Below, in pieces: positions 25,593 to 33,455 of a DNA stretch of 64,000 nt (its first letter is position 1; the number at the start of each line of letters is the position of its first letter). The notes below the pieces were generated by a model, which did not search any database, was not told the DNA's origin, and saw nothing but the letters and a program-made list of their open reading frames with translations. This stretch comes from Cellvibrio sp. PSBB023 (GTDB lineage: Bacteria; Pseudomonadota; Gammaproteobacteria; Pseudomonadales; Cellvibrionaceae), in assembly GCF_002007605.1 (NCBI RefSeq), contig NZ_CP019799.1:62001-126000 (forward strand). Reading direction: 5' to 3'. A program made the translations under genes and the position numbers.

Positions 25593-25616
25593 AATGGGGC
25601 AATAAGATGCCCCATT
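25593..25616 (+). terminator. Hairpin after last prophage gene, probable terminator
   Basis: AATGGGGC at 25593..25600 pairs perfectly with GCCCCATT at 25609..25616 around an eight-base loop. The T run after it is poor, so efficiency is uncertain. It lies 25 bases after the last prophage stop and would separate late phage transcription from the convergent host gene. Confidence 0.6.
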
Positions 25617-25659
25617 CATTTATCGCGCAAAAAGCCGCAATTTATCGCGCGCGGCATCA
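25616..25659 (+). repeat. Prophage right terminus with transposase-binding-like repeats
   Basis: The last 44 bases up to GGCATCA at 25659 align without gaps to the last 44 bases of phage Mu as I remember them. The outer part (TCATTTATCG) and the terminal part (CGCGCGCGGCATCA) are strongly conserved, and the end is the expected CA. Two copies of (C/A)ATTTATCGCGC start at 25617 and 25639, 22 bases apart, in agreement with the spacing of MuA binding sites. The host target duplication would be the next five bases, 25660..25664. The left end is outside the window. Confidence 0.7.
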
Positions 25660-25677
25660 TTTATAGCGGATGTTTGG

Positions 25678-27684
25678 TTATTGGGCGATTTTTGCCTTGC
25701 GCACTAACTGGATAAATTCAGTGCGGTAGCCGTAGTCATCCATGCCTTTATTGGCGCGCGCCAGTTCAATCACCTTGTCGTAAGTAAAATCACCGGCGTA
25801 AGGGTTGCCGCGCAGCAGTTGCGCAAATCCCGCGACTGCGGTGGCGAAATTGACTTCGCGTTGATGGAGCGGGCTGGTGCTGTTGTTGTTTGCGGTGATC
25901 GGCTTCTCTATCAATTGGGATTTTGGGTCGCCCGGTAATTTATAACGCAAGCGCAAGAAAGCATATTCGCTATTTTTTCCAGTAACCGGTGTGCTTTCTT
26001 TTTGATAACGGCTCTCTTCCAGTAATCCACTCTCTGCACCCACTGGGGTAATTTCATAAATCGCTGTCACCCGCTGGCCTGCGCCAATTTCTCCGGCGTC
26101 GACTTTGTCGTTGTTAAAATCCTCCTGCTTAAGTGCGCGGGTTTCGTAGCCAATCAAGCGATATTCCTTGACGGTATTGGGGTTAAATTCCACCTGGATT
26201 TTTACATCCTGTGCAATGGGAAATAACAGCGATGTTGCTTCTGTAACCAATACTTTTTGCGCCTCGCTCAGCGTGTCGATATAGGCCGCCGTGCCGTTAC
26301 CGTTTTGCGCCAGGGTTTGCATTAATGCATCCTGATAATTGCCTTGACCAAAGCCGAGTACCGATAAATAAATTCCTTTTTCGCGTTTGCGTTCAACAAA
26401 ATCCTGCAGGGCATCATCGTCAGTTTGGCCGACATTAAAGTCGCCATCGGTAGCGAGAATAATGCGGTTTACGCCGTCTTTATTGAAATTCGCTTCGGCC
26501 AATTGGTAGGCGAGGGCGATACCTTCGGCGCCCGCCGTACTACCACCCGCTTGCAAATTATTTAATGCGGCGAGAATTTTTTGTTTCTCGCTAACTTTTG
26601 TGGGCTCCAACACTGTGCCGGCTGCCCCCGCATAAACGGCAATGGCAATGGTGTCGTCGGGTTTTAGTGTATCCAGCAGCAAACTCATGGATTGTTTCAC
26701 CAGCGGCAATTTGCCGGGTTCGTCCATCGAACCGGACACATCCAGTAAAAACACCAGATTGGAGCGCGGGATTTCACTCGCTGCCAATTGATAACCCTGA
26801 ATGCCAATGTGGATTAATTTATTACCTTTCGTCCAGGGGGAATCCATGACGTTGGTGTAGGTTGCAAAGGGCGTTGTCCGATCTTTGGGTGGCGTGTAGG
26901 CATAATCAAAATAATTAATCAGTTCTTCACTGCGCACGGCATCCTTGGGTGGCAGTTGACCATTGTTGAGCATGCGTCGCACAAAACTGTAAGAGGCGGT
27001 ATCCACATCGATGGAAAATGTAGACACCGGGTTGGCGCTCACGGCGATTACACCGTTTTCATCCACATCGCTAAAGCGATCGCGAAACTGTGGCGCGGGC
27101 TGCGCAAGGCTATCCTGCACTGCGTAAGCGGGTGCTGGTACGGAGAGCATCATGGGTTGCGCATCGGCCATCATTTTTGCTGCCGGTGCTGCTGCATAAG
27201 CTTGCTTGCTGCGCGCCAATTGGGCGGATTCCAGGCGTGCCATTTTTTTCGCTTGCTCTTCAGCTAATACTTGTTGTGCACCAGTGATGACAACTTCTTC
27301 AACGGCGTCGTGTTCGCTGGTGTGTGGTGTATTCAAGGGCAGGCTGGATACAGTCGCTGTCACATCGCTGAGCGATGGATCAATCATTAGCTGTTGCATA
27401 AATGTCAGCCCGGCAACAACGGCAAGGCTGGATGCTGCAATACCGGAGACAATGACCGGTTTTTGCCAGAAGGGGCGATTATCAAAACCTGTGTTATTGG
27501 TTGCGTTATTCATGGAATGAGTCCCGTGATGGTTGGTGTCACGGGTAAGACGCAAGTGCTGCAATAATCCTTGGAAACGATTCGATTTTTTTTCGGTGTT
27601 GCTGTGCTGCGCAGCGCTATTGTCCTGCGCAACGCTATGTTCTGCTGTGTGCTGCGCATTAAACGCCGCCATGGCTGCTGCCAT
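25678..27684 (-). CDS. von Willebrand factor type A protein (YfbK-like, DUF3520), main frame
   Basis: 668 residues in the open frame. One membrane helix (VIVSGIAASSLAVVAG) follows an N-terminal region that would lie in the cytoplasm. A periplasmic part with a conserved YFDYAYTPP stretch precedes the VWA domain, which has a complete metal site: DVSGSMD, then GGSTAGAEG and ATDGDFNVG. A C-terminal DUF3520-like domain closes the protein. It is co-transcribed with the sigma factor upstream, so the pair resembles a sigma/envelope-protein unit. The true start is probably at 27788, in another frame reached through a run of seven G (27716..27722). Confidence 0.88.
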   Translation of the reverse strand: MAAAMAAFNAQHTAEHSVAQDNSAAQHSNTEKKSNRFQGLLQHLRLTRDTNHHGTHSMNNATNNTGFDNRPFWQKPVIVSGIAASSLAVVAGLTFMQQLMIDPSLSDVTATVSSLPLNTPHTSEHDAVEEVVITGAQQVLAEEQAKKMARLESAQLARSKQAYAAAPAAKMMADAQPMMLSVPAPAYAVQDSLAQPAPQFRDRFSDVDENGVIAVSANPVSTFSIDVDTASYSFVRRMLNNGQLPPKDAVRSEELINYFDYAYTPPKDRTTPFATYTNVMDSPWTKGNKLIHIGIQGYQLAASEIPRSNLVFLLDVSGSMDEPGKLPLVKQSMSLLLDTLKPDDTIAIAVYAGAAGTVLEPTKVSEKQKILAALNNLQAGGSTAGAEGIALAYQLAEANFNKDGVNRIILATDGDFNVGQTDDDALQDFVERKREKGIYLSVLGFGQGNYQDALMQTLAQNGNGTAAYIDTLSEAQKVLVTEATSLLFPIAQDVKIQVEFNPNTVKEYRLIGYETRALKQEDFNNDKVDAGEIGAGQRVTAIYEITPVGAESGLLEESRYQKESTPVTGKNSEYAFLRLRYKLPGDPKSQLIEKPITANNNSTSPLHQREVNFATAVAGFAQLLRGNPYAGDFTYDKVIELARANKGMDDYGYRTEFIQLVRKAKIAQ

Positions 27685-27788
27685 ATGACGCGCTTTAACA
27701 TCGGCATCCGGTGCAGGGGGGGCTGTTGCAACAGGGCTTGCAGGTCGTGTTGGTTCATATCGCTGTCATTCATAGGCTTTTTGTTCAT
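27685..27788 (-). pseudogene. Displaced N-terminus of the VWA protein (frameshift in 7-G run)
   Basis: An ATG at 27788 overlaps the sigma factor stop (ATGA) and encodes MNKKPMNDSDMNQHDLQALL followed by QQPP. The natural continuation, PAPDADVKARHMAAAMAAF, is in the frame of the VWA protein. Adding one C to the run of seven C (minus strand) joins them into a protein of about 703 residues. The loss is either a sequencing error in the homopolymer or a real off-switch. Confidence 0.75.
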
Positions 27789-28342
27789 AGGGAAGGCTCC
27801 CAACTGCCATCGGAATCTTGTTGCCGGCGCTGAAGTTGTTTGCGAATTTCATGCAATCGCCAGGACACGGTGGACTCTTTCAGGTGCAGCACTTCAGCGG
27901 CTTCGGCATGGCTTAAACCTTCACCGTGCACCAGCAAGGCCGTCTCTTTGAAACCCTCGGCCATCTGATCGAGTAGGTGCAGCAATTGCTGCAAATAGAT
28001 ACTGTTTTCGGCCCGCTGATCGGGCGCTTGCTCTGGTTCTATCCAGTTGTCGATATTGTCGTATTGGTGGCGCTGCTGGCTTTTGTGCCAATCCTTGGCG
28101 CAGTTAATAACCAGTCGATAAAGCCAACTGCTAAACGCTGCTTCAAAACGAAATTGGCCGATGGACTGTGCGAGTTTTATACATGCGAGTTGAGTGATGT
28201 CTTCTGCATCGCTGCGATGACCACACCAGCGATAGGCAAAACGGAACATAGTGTCGTAATGCTGCGCCAACAATTGCGCAAAGGCCGCACCATCGCCCGC
28301 TTGCGCGTGGCGAATCAGCGTGGGGTGATCCGCATCAGTCAT
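27785..28342 (-). CDS. ECF-type RNA polymerase sigma factor
   Basis: About 185 residues from the ATG at 28342 (MTDADHPTL); a longer start at 28393 adds a hydrophobic leader foreign to the family. Region 2 shows FAYRWCGHRSDAEDITQLA, and region 4 shows GLSHAEAAEVLHLKESTVSW with a helix-turn-helix. It would direct RNA polymerase to a small regulon. Its stop overlaps the VWA gene start, so the two are coupled. No classical zinc anti-sigma factor is seen; the membrane-anchored VWA protein might take that role, which is inference. Confidence 0.88.
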   Translation of the reverse strand: MTDADHPTLIRHAQAGDGAAFAQLLAQHYDTMFRFAYRWCGHRSDAEDITQLACIKLAQSIGQFRFEAAFSSWLYRLVINCAKDWHKSQQRHQYDNIDNWIEPEQAPDQRAENSIYLQQLLHLLDQMAEGFKETALLVHGEGLSHAEAAEVLHLKESTVSWRLHEIRKQLQRRQQDSDGSWEPSL

Positions 28343-28441
28343 AGCATTTCCATGGCGGTCAAAGAGAATCGGAGAAAGAAAAAGGCTGGTCATATCCCTT
28401 GGACGAGCCTTTGGTGCAAATCCTTGGTAACGGCGAAAAAA

Positions 28442-29869
28442 TTAATGACGCACTGATGATTCTGTGGTGGTCACGGGTTCATCTGGCGCCTGCCACGCAA
28501 TCGGTGGCACCAGCGGGCGTTTTTTCTGTAGCTTGCAGATTTGTTTGAACAGCCACAAGCGCCAGCGAACAGGGAAGCCGGGTTTGAGGCTGCCTGCCAG
28601 TACCGAGTTGATGGCTTGTGGCAGGCTCAGGGTGGGGCGGGGCGACATGAAGACTTCGCAAGCGCTATTGTCGTAATAGGCATCGATCAATTGGCGCATG
28701 GTGCCAATTTGCGTTTTTAGCGAGTGGGTGTAGGCCGCGTAGAGTTTGGTTTCGCGTTGCGGCGATGGGGATTTTTTTAACGCGGCGGCGATCTGATCAG
28801 CGGCGAGCAAACCGGATTCCAGGGCGAGGTACACGCCGGAGGAAAATACCGGGTCGATAAAGCTGGCGGCATCGCCCACTAATAAGCAGCGTTCGGCAGC
28901 AAAGGTTTCGTGGGAGAAGCTGTAGTCGGATTCAATGCGGTAATCGCCCAAGGGTGTGGCCTGGGCGAGGGCTTGGGTCAGGAAGGGCGATTCTTTGACC
29001 TTGCGCCAGAAGAGTTGCTCCCAGCTTTCGTCTTTTGCGCGGCCGCCATTTTTTTGCAGCACGACGCCCACGGAGGTGACCGTTGGGGAAATCGGGATAG
29101 CCCAAAACCAGGCGTGCTCAAGGCGCAGCACAATCACATCGCCCGCTTGTTCGCCTTCATCGCGCTGCATATGTTCAAAGTGATTAAACACCGCCATGCG
29201 CCCGGGGTAAGGCAGGGCGGATTTGGCGAGCTTCATGGCGCGGCCCATTACACAGTGACGGCCACTGGCATCAATCACCCAATCGGCGTTGATCAGTTGT
29301 GCCTGGCCGGCGTGGTTAGCCTCTATTTGCCAGCCGTTAGTGGTGCGAGTGACTTTGGTGACGGGGCATTGCTCCCAGACTTGGGCGCCGCAACTGTCGG
29401 CATGGCGCAGCAGGATTTCATCAAAGCGGGCGCGTTCGACTTGATAGGTCATATCCAGCCCTTTTACCCAGCCCTGTGCAAACACATTGCGCACGGTGCG
29501 GGAGCGATCGGCGAGGGTAAATTGGGCGCCGCGTTTCTCGATAAAACCGGCAGCGGCTACCTTCTCCCACACACCAATCTCTTTCAGGATGCGGTTACCG
29601 TTGGGCAGCAGCGATTCGCCAATATGGAAGCGGGGAAACTGCTCGCGTTCCAGCACCAGAACATCTACTCCCGCTTGCGCCAGGCGAGTAGCTGCCACGC
29701 TGCCCGCCGGGCCGCCGCCAATCACTACCACTTGGTGTTTTTGGGCGCTATTACCGGGTGTCGGAATATCTTGCAGTGGCTCACCAACAAAATGTTGACG
29801 GTTGTTGGTATCGGTGAGAGTGGTGCGTGCATGAGCGCCAGAAATAGTGTTGTCCGATAGCGGGTTCAT
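28442..29869 (-). CDS. FAD-dependent oxidoreductase, halogenase-like
   Basis: 475 residues from the ATG at 29869, with GGAAG upstream; a further open stretch to 29971 is not needed. The FAD-binding motif is VVVIGGGPAGSVAA (about 47-60), followed by FHIGESLLPN (81-90). WFWAIP at 254-259 is the W-x-W-x-I-P signature of flavin-dependent halogenases. A second FAD motif, CLLVGDAASFIDPVFSSGV, lies near 315. The substrate is unknown, and no carrier protein or flavin reductase gene is adjacent. A geranylgeranyl-reductase-type oxidoreductase is the alternative, but the tryptophan motif favours the halogenase superfamily. Confidence 0.8.
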   Translation of the reverse strand: MNPLSDNTISGAHARTTLTDTNNRQHFVGEPLQDIPTPGNSAQKHQVVVIGGGPAGSVAATRLAQAGVDVLVLEREQFPRFHIGESLLPNGNRILKEIGVWEKVAAAGFIEKRGAQFTLADRSRTVRNVFAQGWVKGLDMTYQVERARFDEILLRHADSCGAQVWEQCPVTKVTRTTNGWQIEANHAGQAQLINADWVIDASGRHCVMGRAMKLAKSALPYPGRMAVFNHFEHMQRDEGEQAGDVIVLRLEHAWFWAIPISPTVTSVGVVLQKNGGRAKDESWEQLFWRKVKESPFLTQALAQATPLGDYRIESDYSFSHETFAAERCLLVGDAASFIDPVFSSGVYLALESGLLAADQIAAALKKSPSPQRETKLYAAYTHSLKTQIGTMRQLIDAYYDNSACEVFMSPRPTLSLPQAINSVLAGSLKPGFPVRWRLWLFKQICKLQKKRPLVPPIAWQAPDEPVTTTESSVRH

Positions 29870-30198
29870 GGTGCTTCCTTCGGTGTTTGGCACACAAGCC
29901 TGGGCAGGGGGAATCTTCGCGGGCGCGAGTATAAACAGGCTGCTTTGCCAAAATCCAGTGTTTGACGCCAAGTGCCCGTTTGCCTCAATCCGGTCTGGTT
30001 TCCGGCTGAACGAAAATTCGGGTGCTCGGTGGGGTTGACGGTTTTTTTTACACTTTGCTTTGTTTGTGTGATGTGGTTATCACTATATTGCTGATTATGA
30101 TGACAATTTTGCGGGTGGCTCGGTATTTGCTGATTTAAACGCCAAGCGATGAGTATTTATCAACCCCTCATCACAATAATCCACTAAAGGGCTTCATC
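29870..30198. promoter_or_regulatory. Divergent 329-base regulatory region
   Basis: No gene is visible. It separates the halogenase-like gene (minus) from the secreted protein gene (plus) and must contain both promoters. A TTGACG lies at 30035..30040 without a clear -10 at the normal distance. An inverted repeat GTGAT-6-ATCAC at 30068..30083 sits just before TATATT at 30084..30089 and could be an operator over a -10 box. Confidence 0.3.
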
Positions 30199-30813
30199 AT
30201 GTTAAAACGCATCCTTTCTGCTCCTGTGTTCGCTGTGTTGTCTGGCTTGCTGTTGGCAGCATCAGCGCAGGCTAACTTGATTGTTAATGGTGGTTTTGAA
30301 GACAACACCGTAGCGGCTGGCAACTGGTCTTATTTCTCCTCTTCTGCGGTGAATGGTTGGGACGGTAGCAACATTGAAATCTGGAACAACTTTGGTGGTG
30401 TAGTTGCACCGGAAGGCAACCAACACGCTGAGTTAAATGCGCACCCTTACACTGGTGGTGTTTTCTCTATCTACCAAAGTTTCGCCACGGTTGTGGGCCA
30501 AATCTACGACGTATCGTTTTTTTACAGTGCGCGTGAAAGTGCGAATGAATCCTTCCATTTCAGCGTAGGCACCCTGGCTACCCTGATCAACGATCACACT
30601 GTTGGCACCTGGAACCAATTTACCGGTAGCTTTGTGGCTAACAGTAATTTCAGCACCATCACCTTCACCACTACCGACAACTCTACCGTTGGTAACTTTC
30701 TGGATGCTGTCGTTGTAACCACTCGCACCAGCGTCGATGAAGCCAGTTCACTGATGATGTTGGCCATAGGTATGTTGGGACTGGTATTGGTAAGACGTAA
30801 AGTTCGCGCCTGA
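30199..30813 (+). CDS. Secreted protein with DUF642-like fold and PEP-CTERM-like C-terminus
   Basis: 204 residues with a clear signal peptide (about 1-25, cleavage after AQA). The mature start LIVNGGFEDN is typical of DUF642/PEP-CTERM proteins with carbohydrate-binding-like sandwich domains. The C-terminus has a sorting-signal architecture: VDEASSL, then a hydrophobic helix and the basic end RRKVRA. The usual PEP triplet is replaced by DEA. Exosortase substrates normally keep PEP, so this may be a variant or decayed signal. A strong terminator follows. Confidence 0.7.
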   Translation: MLKRILSAPVFAVLSGLLLAASAQANLIVNGGFEDNTVAAGNWSYFSSSAVNGWDGSNIEIWNNFGGVVAPEGNQHAELNAHPYTGGVFSIYQSFATVVGQIYDVSFFYSARESANESFHFSVGTLATLINDHTVGTWNQFTGSFVANSNFSTITFTTTDNSTVGNFLDAVVVTTRTSVDEASSLMMLAIGMLGLVLVRRKVRA

Positions 30814-30880
30814 TTGTTGCTCGGCTTGTAAGTGATGAGAAGAAAAGCACAAGTTTAATTTTTACCTTTCTTCGTCCCAT

Positions 30881-30921
30881 AAAAAAACCGCTCGTTGAAT
30901 CTGTCGCGAGCGGTTTTTTTT
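30881..30921. terminator. Bidirectional intrinsic terminator
   Basis: A stem ACCGCTCG/CGAGCGGT is flanked by seven A on the left and eight T on the right, so it can end transcription from both sides. It lies between the convergent secreted-protein gene and the small minus-strand gene at 30940. Confidence 0.85.
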
Positions 30922-30939
30922 ATGCAGCGCTAATCCGTT

Positions 30940-31341
30940 TTACTGGATGGTTGTCATCTGCAGGTTTTTGTTGATGTCGCTGACCAGGTTATTGACCCAG
31001 CTATTGTAGTTGCGGTGAATCAGGCGTTTGCCTTTCTTCTCTTTGTAATCCAGGTTTTCACTGGATACATAGGTGATAACCACTTGCGAGCGGTCATGGG
31101 TAATTTTGACTTGCGCGCGGTGTGAGCGTATCGACAGGGTTGCATCAATCACTCCAGGCTGTTCTTTGGCAACGGCCCAGCCACGGTTGATCATGGCGCG
31201 CTTAATTTCCGTGCTCACCTGAGCTGAAGTGAGGTTGGAGGGAACGGCGATGGGTGCTGGATCAATCAGATCAGCGGCCATCAGGTTGAGTGACAGCAAC
31301 AGGCCCACAGTCAGTGCGGCTAGTCTGGACAGGTGTTTCAT
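30940..31341 (-). CDS. Periplasmic protein of unknown function
   Basis: 133 residues from the ATG at 31341, which has GGGAG upstream and begins a signal peptide (about 1-23, cleavage after LMAA). The open frame to 31452 lacks a good start. The mature protein is basic with a mixed helix-strand pattern: STEIKRAMINRGWAV, SIRSHRAQVKI and a closing NNLVSDINKNLQ. Small periplasmic proteins of this kind are common in Cellvibrio-like genomes. I do not know its function. Confidence 0.7.
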   Translation of the reverse strand: MKHLSRLAALTVGLLLSLNLMAADLIDPAPIAVPSNLTSAQVSTEIKRAMINRGWAVAKEQPGVIDATLSIRSHRAQVKITHDRSQVVITYVSSENLDYKEKKGKRLIHRNYNSWVNNLVSDINKNLQMTTIQ

Positions 31342-31448
31342 TGGATCTCCCTTCCTCGCAAATGAGGAAACTGAATAGATAGTAAGGTATTGCTCCAGGC
31401 TGGAGTGGGCGCAGTATAAACGCCTTGTCAGGCGCCAGTCACCTGCCC

Positions 31449-33455
31449 TCAAGCCTGGGGAAAGCGCCGGATTTTCTCGCGCAACAGGGCGAGTTGCTGC
31501 GGTTGTTGTTGATAGGCAATCTGCTCAAACAGCCGCGCGATAATACTGAGCGCAGCGTGCCAGCGCGGTTCGCTGTGACTGACGCGGGCGATAAAATCCC
31601 CGGCGGTTTCGCCCTGTTCGCGCACATAGCCTTGTGGTGCCAGTTTGCGCTCCAGCGATTGCAGGGCGCGAATTTCCGGGCGCAATGCAGGGCTTTGATG
31701 GCTGCGCAGCAGGGCCCAGGTGGCCAACGCGGCGCCCAGTAACCCCAGCCCGATCAGCCACAGCGTCATTCGCCAGGCCTCTGTGCCGCCGAGCAGACGG
31801 GAGAGCAATCCCTCCTGGGTTTGGCTGTCGTAATTCAATACCCAGCGCTGCCAGACAAAGGTCGCCGCATCCCAGCGCAGGCGCAGGTTGTAGAGCAGGG
31901 TGGAACCGCTCCAGTTGCTGTTGACCAGATTCTGCTCATCGGCGCTCAGGGCATTATCCAGCCCTTGTTCTATACGGTTGGGGGCGACAACGGCGGTCGG
32001 GTCGATGTTGCGCCAGCCTTCGCCCTCAATCCATACCTCCGTCCAGGCGTGGGCATCGGACTGGCTGACCAGCAGGTAGTTCTCCAGTGGATTCCAGCTC
32101 CCGCCCTGATAACCCACTACCACTCGCACTGGGATATCCGCCGCACGCAACAGTAGGCTAAAGCTGCTGGCAAAGTGCTCGCAAAAGCCTTTTTGGGTCG
32201 TGAATAAGAACTCATCCACCGAGTGCTGCCCCAATACTGGTGCTTGCAGGCTGTAGGTGAATTCGCGGTTAAACAGGTTGAGCACGCGCTCAATAATGGC
32301 CTGATCGCTCAAGCCTTCGGCGCGCCATTGGGCGGCCAGCGCCTGTGCTTGGGGGTTGCTGCCCTGAGGCAGGCGGGTGTAAGCCGCGCGCTCGCTGTTC
32401 GTCAGCGCCTGTGGGGGCGATGGCGCAAACGCCAGTGCGGAAATGACCTGGTAGCGCAAACGCTGGGCGACAGGCACGGAGTTGAAGAGCAGGTGGTCGC
32501 GGGTGATACGAATCGGGCGATAGTTACCCGGGGCGCTGGTGCTTTGCGGCGTCATCAAACTGAACAACCAGGGCTGGCCGTGGGGTTCCAGAATAATGCT
32601 GTAGGCCACCGATTCTTCCGTGAGTGGCTCCTCATCTTTCACCTTGGGCGCTATCCCCCAAGGGTCGCGCTGGCGCCAGGTGCGGCCATCAAAACTGTCC
32701 AGCACCAAGCCGCGCCAGTAGAGTTGGCTGGGCGGTGGCGGTGTGTCGCGGCCAATAAACTCCACCCGGAAAGCCGGTGCACGGCTCAGTGCTAACTGGC
32801 CAAAGTCGCCGGGGGACATGCTATCGCTAAACCCGGTTTTAGCGGCTTGCTGGTTGGGGATTGCCCACAGTGGCCCCAAGCGTGGAATCACCACAAACAG
32901 CACCAGCATGATGGGTAAGCTATGCCATAGCAGGCGCCAGCCAGCGCGCAGGCGTGGGCCATTGGCTTGGGCGCTGGTGAGGTAGAGCGAGCGCCAACTG
33001 GCGAGCAGGATGAGCAGGCAACCCAGGCTGTAGAGCGCAGCCAGTGGGCTTTGGTTGAACAGCAGTTGGCTGGCAGTGATGAAAAACCCGATAAAGATCA
33101 GTAACTGGGCATCGCGCGCGGAGTTTACTTCCAACAACTTGAGCACAAAGGTGCAGGCCAGCAGGCCTACCATGGTTTCGGTGCCGGTTTTACCGGCATA
33201 GCTGGCCAGTAGCCCCCCAGCGCACAGCAGGGTCAGCAGGGTTTTGACTGTGCCGCCGGGAGCGCCCCAGCGACCGCGAAATACCTGGGTGCGCCAGAAA
33301 CCCGCCATGGCCCACACCAGCCACAGCCAGAGGGGCAGGTTGATCAGCAGTGGCAATACCAGCAGGGTTTGCATGACCAACAGCCAGGCGAGTTTGTCGC
33401 GTGCCAGATACTCCTGACGCGGGCGTGGCGCTGATCCCTTGCGTCTAGTCCACAT
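31449..33455 (-). CDS. TgpA-like membrane transglutaminase (DUF3488, DUF4129)
   Basis: 668 residues. The N-terminal third has about six membrane helices (DUF3488). The periplasmic transglutaminase-like domain carries a full triad: cysteine in KGFCEHFASS, histidine in DAHAWTEVW and aspartate in NIDPT. A further membrane helix and a C-terminal DUF4129-like region follow. It matches TgpA of Pseudomonas aeruginosa in layout. It overlaps the DUF58 gene by 11 bases, and the MoxR-DUF58-TgpA order is a known conserved operon linked to envelope maintenance. Confidence 0.9.
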   Translation of the reverse strand: MWTRRKGSAPRPRQEYLARDKLAWLLVMQTLLVLPLLINLPLWLWLVWAMAGFWRTQVFRGRWGAPGGTVKTLLTLLCAGGLLASYAGKTGTETMVGLLACTFVLKLLEVNSARDAQLLIFIGFFITASQLLFNQSPLAALYSLGCLLILLASWRSLYLTSAQANGPRLRAGWRLLWHSLPIMLVLFVVIPRLGPLWAIPNQQAAKTGFSDSMSPGDFGQLALSRAPAFRVEFIGRDTPPPPSQLYWRGLVLDSFDGRTWRQRDPWGIAPKVKDEEPLTEESVAYSIILEPHGQPWLFSLMTPQSTSAPGNYRPIRITRDHLLFNSVPVAQRLRYQVISALAFAPSPPQALTNSERAAYTRLPQGSNPQAQALAAQWRAEGLSDQAIIERVLNLFNREFTYSLQAPVLGQHSVDEFLFTTQKGFCEHFASSFSLLLRAADIPVRVVVGYQGGSWNPLENYLLVSQSDAHAWTEVWIEGEGWRNIDPTAVVAPNRIEQGLDNALSADEQNLVNSNWSGSTLLYNLRLRWDAATFVWQRWVLNYDSQTQEGLLSRLLGGTEAWRMTLWLIGLGLLGAALATWALLRSHQSPALRPEIRALQSLERKLAPQGYVREQGETAGDFIARVSHSEPRWHAALSIIARLFEQIAYQQQPQQLALLREKIRRFPQA

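Larger units (their letters stand above)
1..25659 (+). mobile_element. Mu-like transposable prophage, right (late) part
   Basis: The stretch holds, in order, lysis genes, Mu-type terminase/portal/gpF/gpG genes, a gpI-type protease with nested scaffold, capsid, DUF1320, DUF1834, tail tube, tape measure and tail-tip genes, nearly all on the plus strand with overlapping or closely spaced stops and starts. The head genes follow phage Mu gene order (gp25 to gp37-like). No tail sheath is present, and the tube and long tape measure indicate a siphovirus-type tail. The right terminus is placed at 25659 from its likeness to the right end of phage Mu. The left end with repressor and transposase genes is outside the window. 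Two genes carry apparent one-base frameshifts, so infectivity is uncertain. Confidence 0.93.

Noticed and set aside
25658..25669. A third CATTTATAGCGG repeat after the two ATTTATCGCGC copies
   Set aside because: It starts at the terminal CA and runs into host DNA, with 19 instead of 22 bases spacing, so I treat it as chance.
28910..29860. A 316-codon open frame on the plus strand
   Set aside because: It lies wholly antisense to the FAD-dependent halogenase-like gene, whose motifs are clear, and its protein has no recognisable pattern.
32223..32795. A 190-codon plus-strand frame
   Set aside because: Antisense to the transglutaminase domain of the TgpA-like protein; composition mirrors the real gene.
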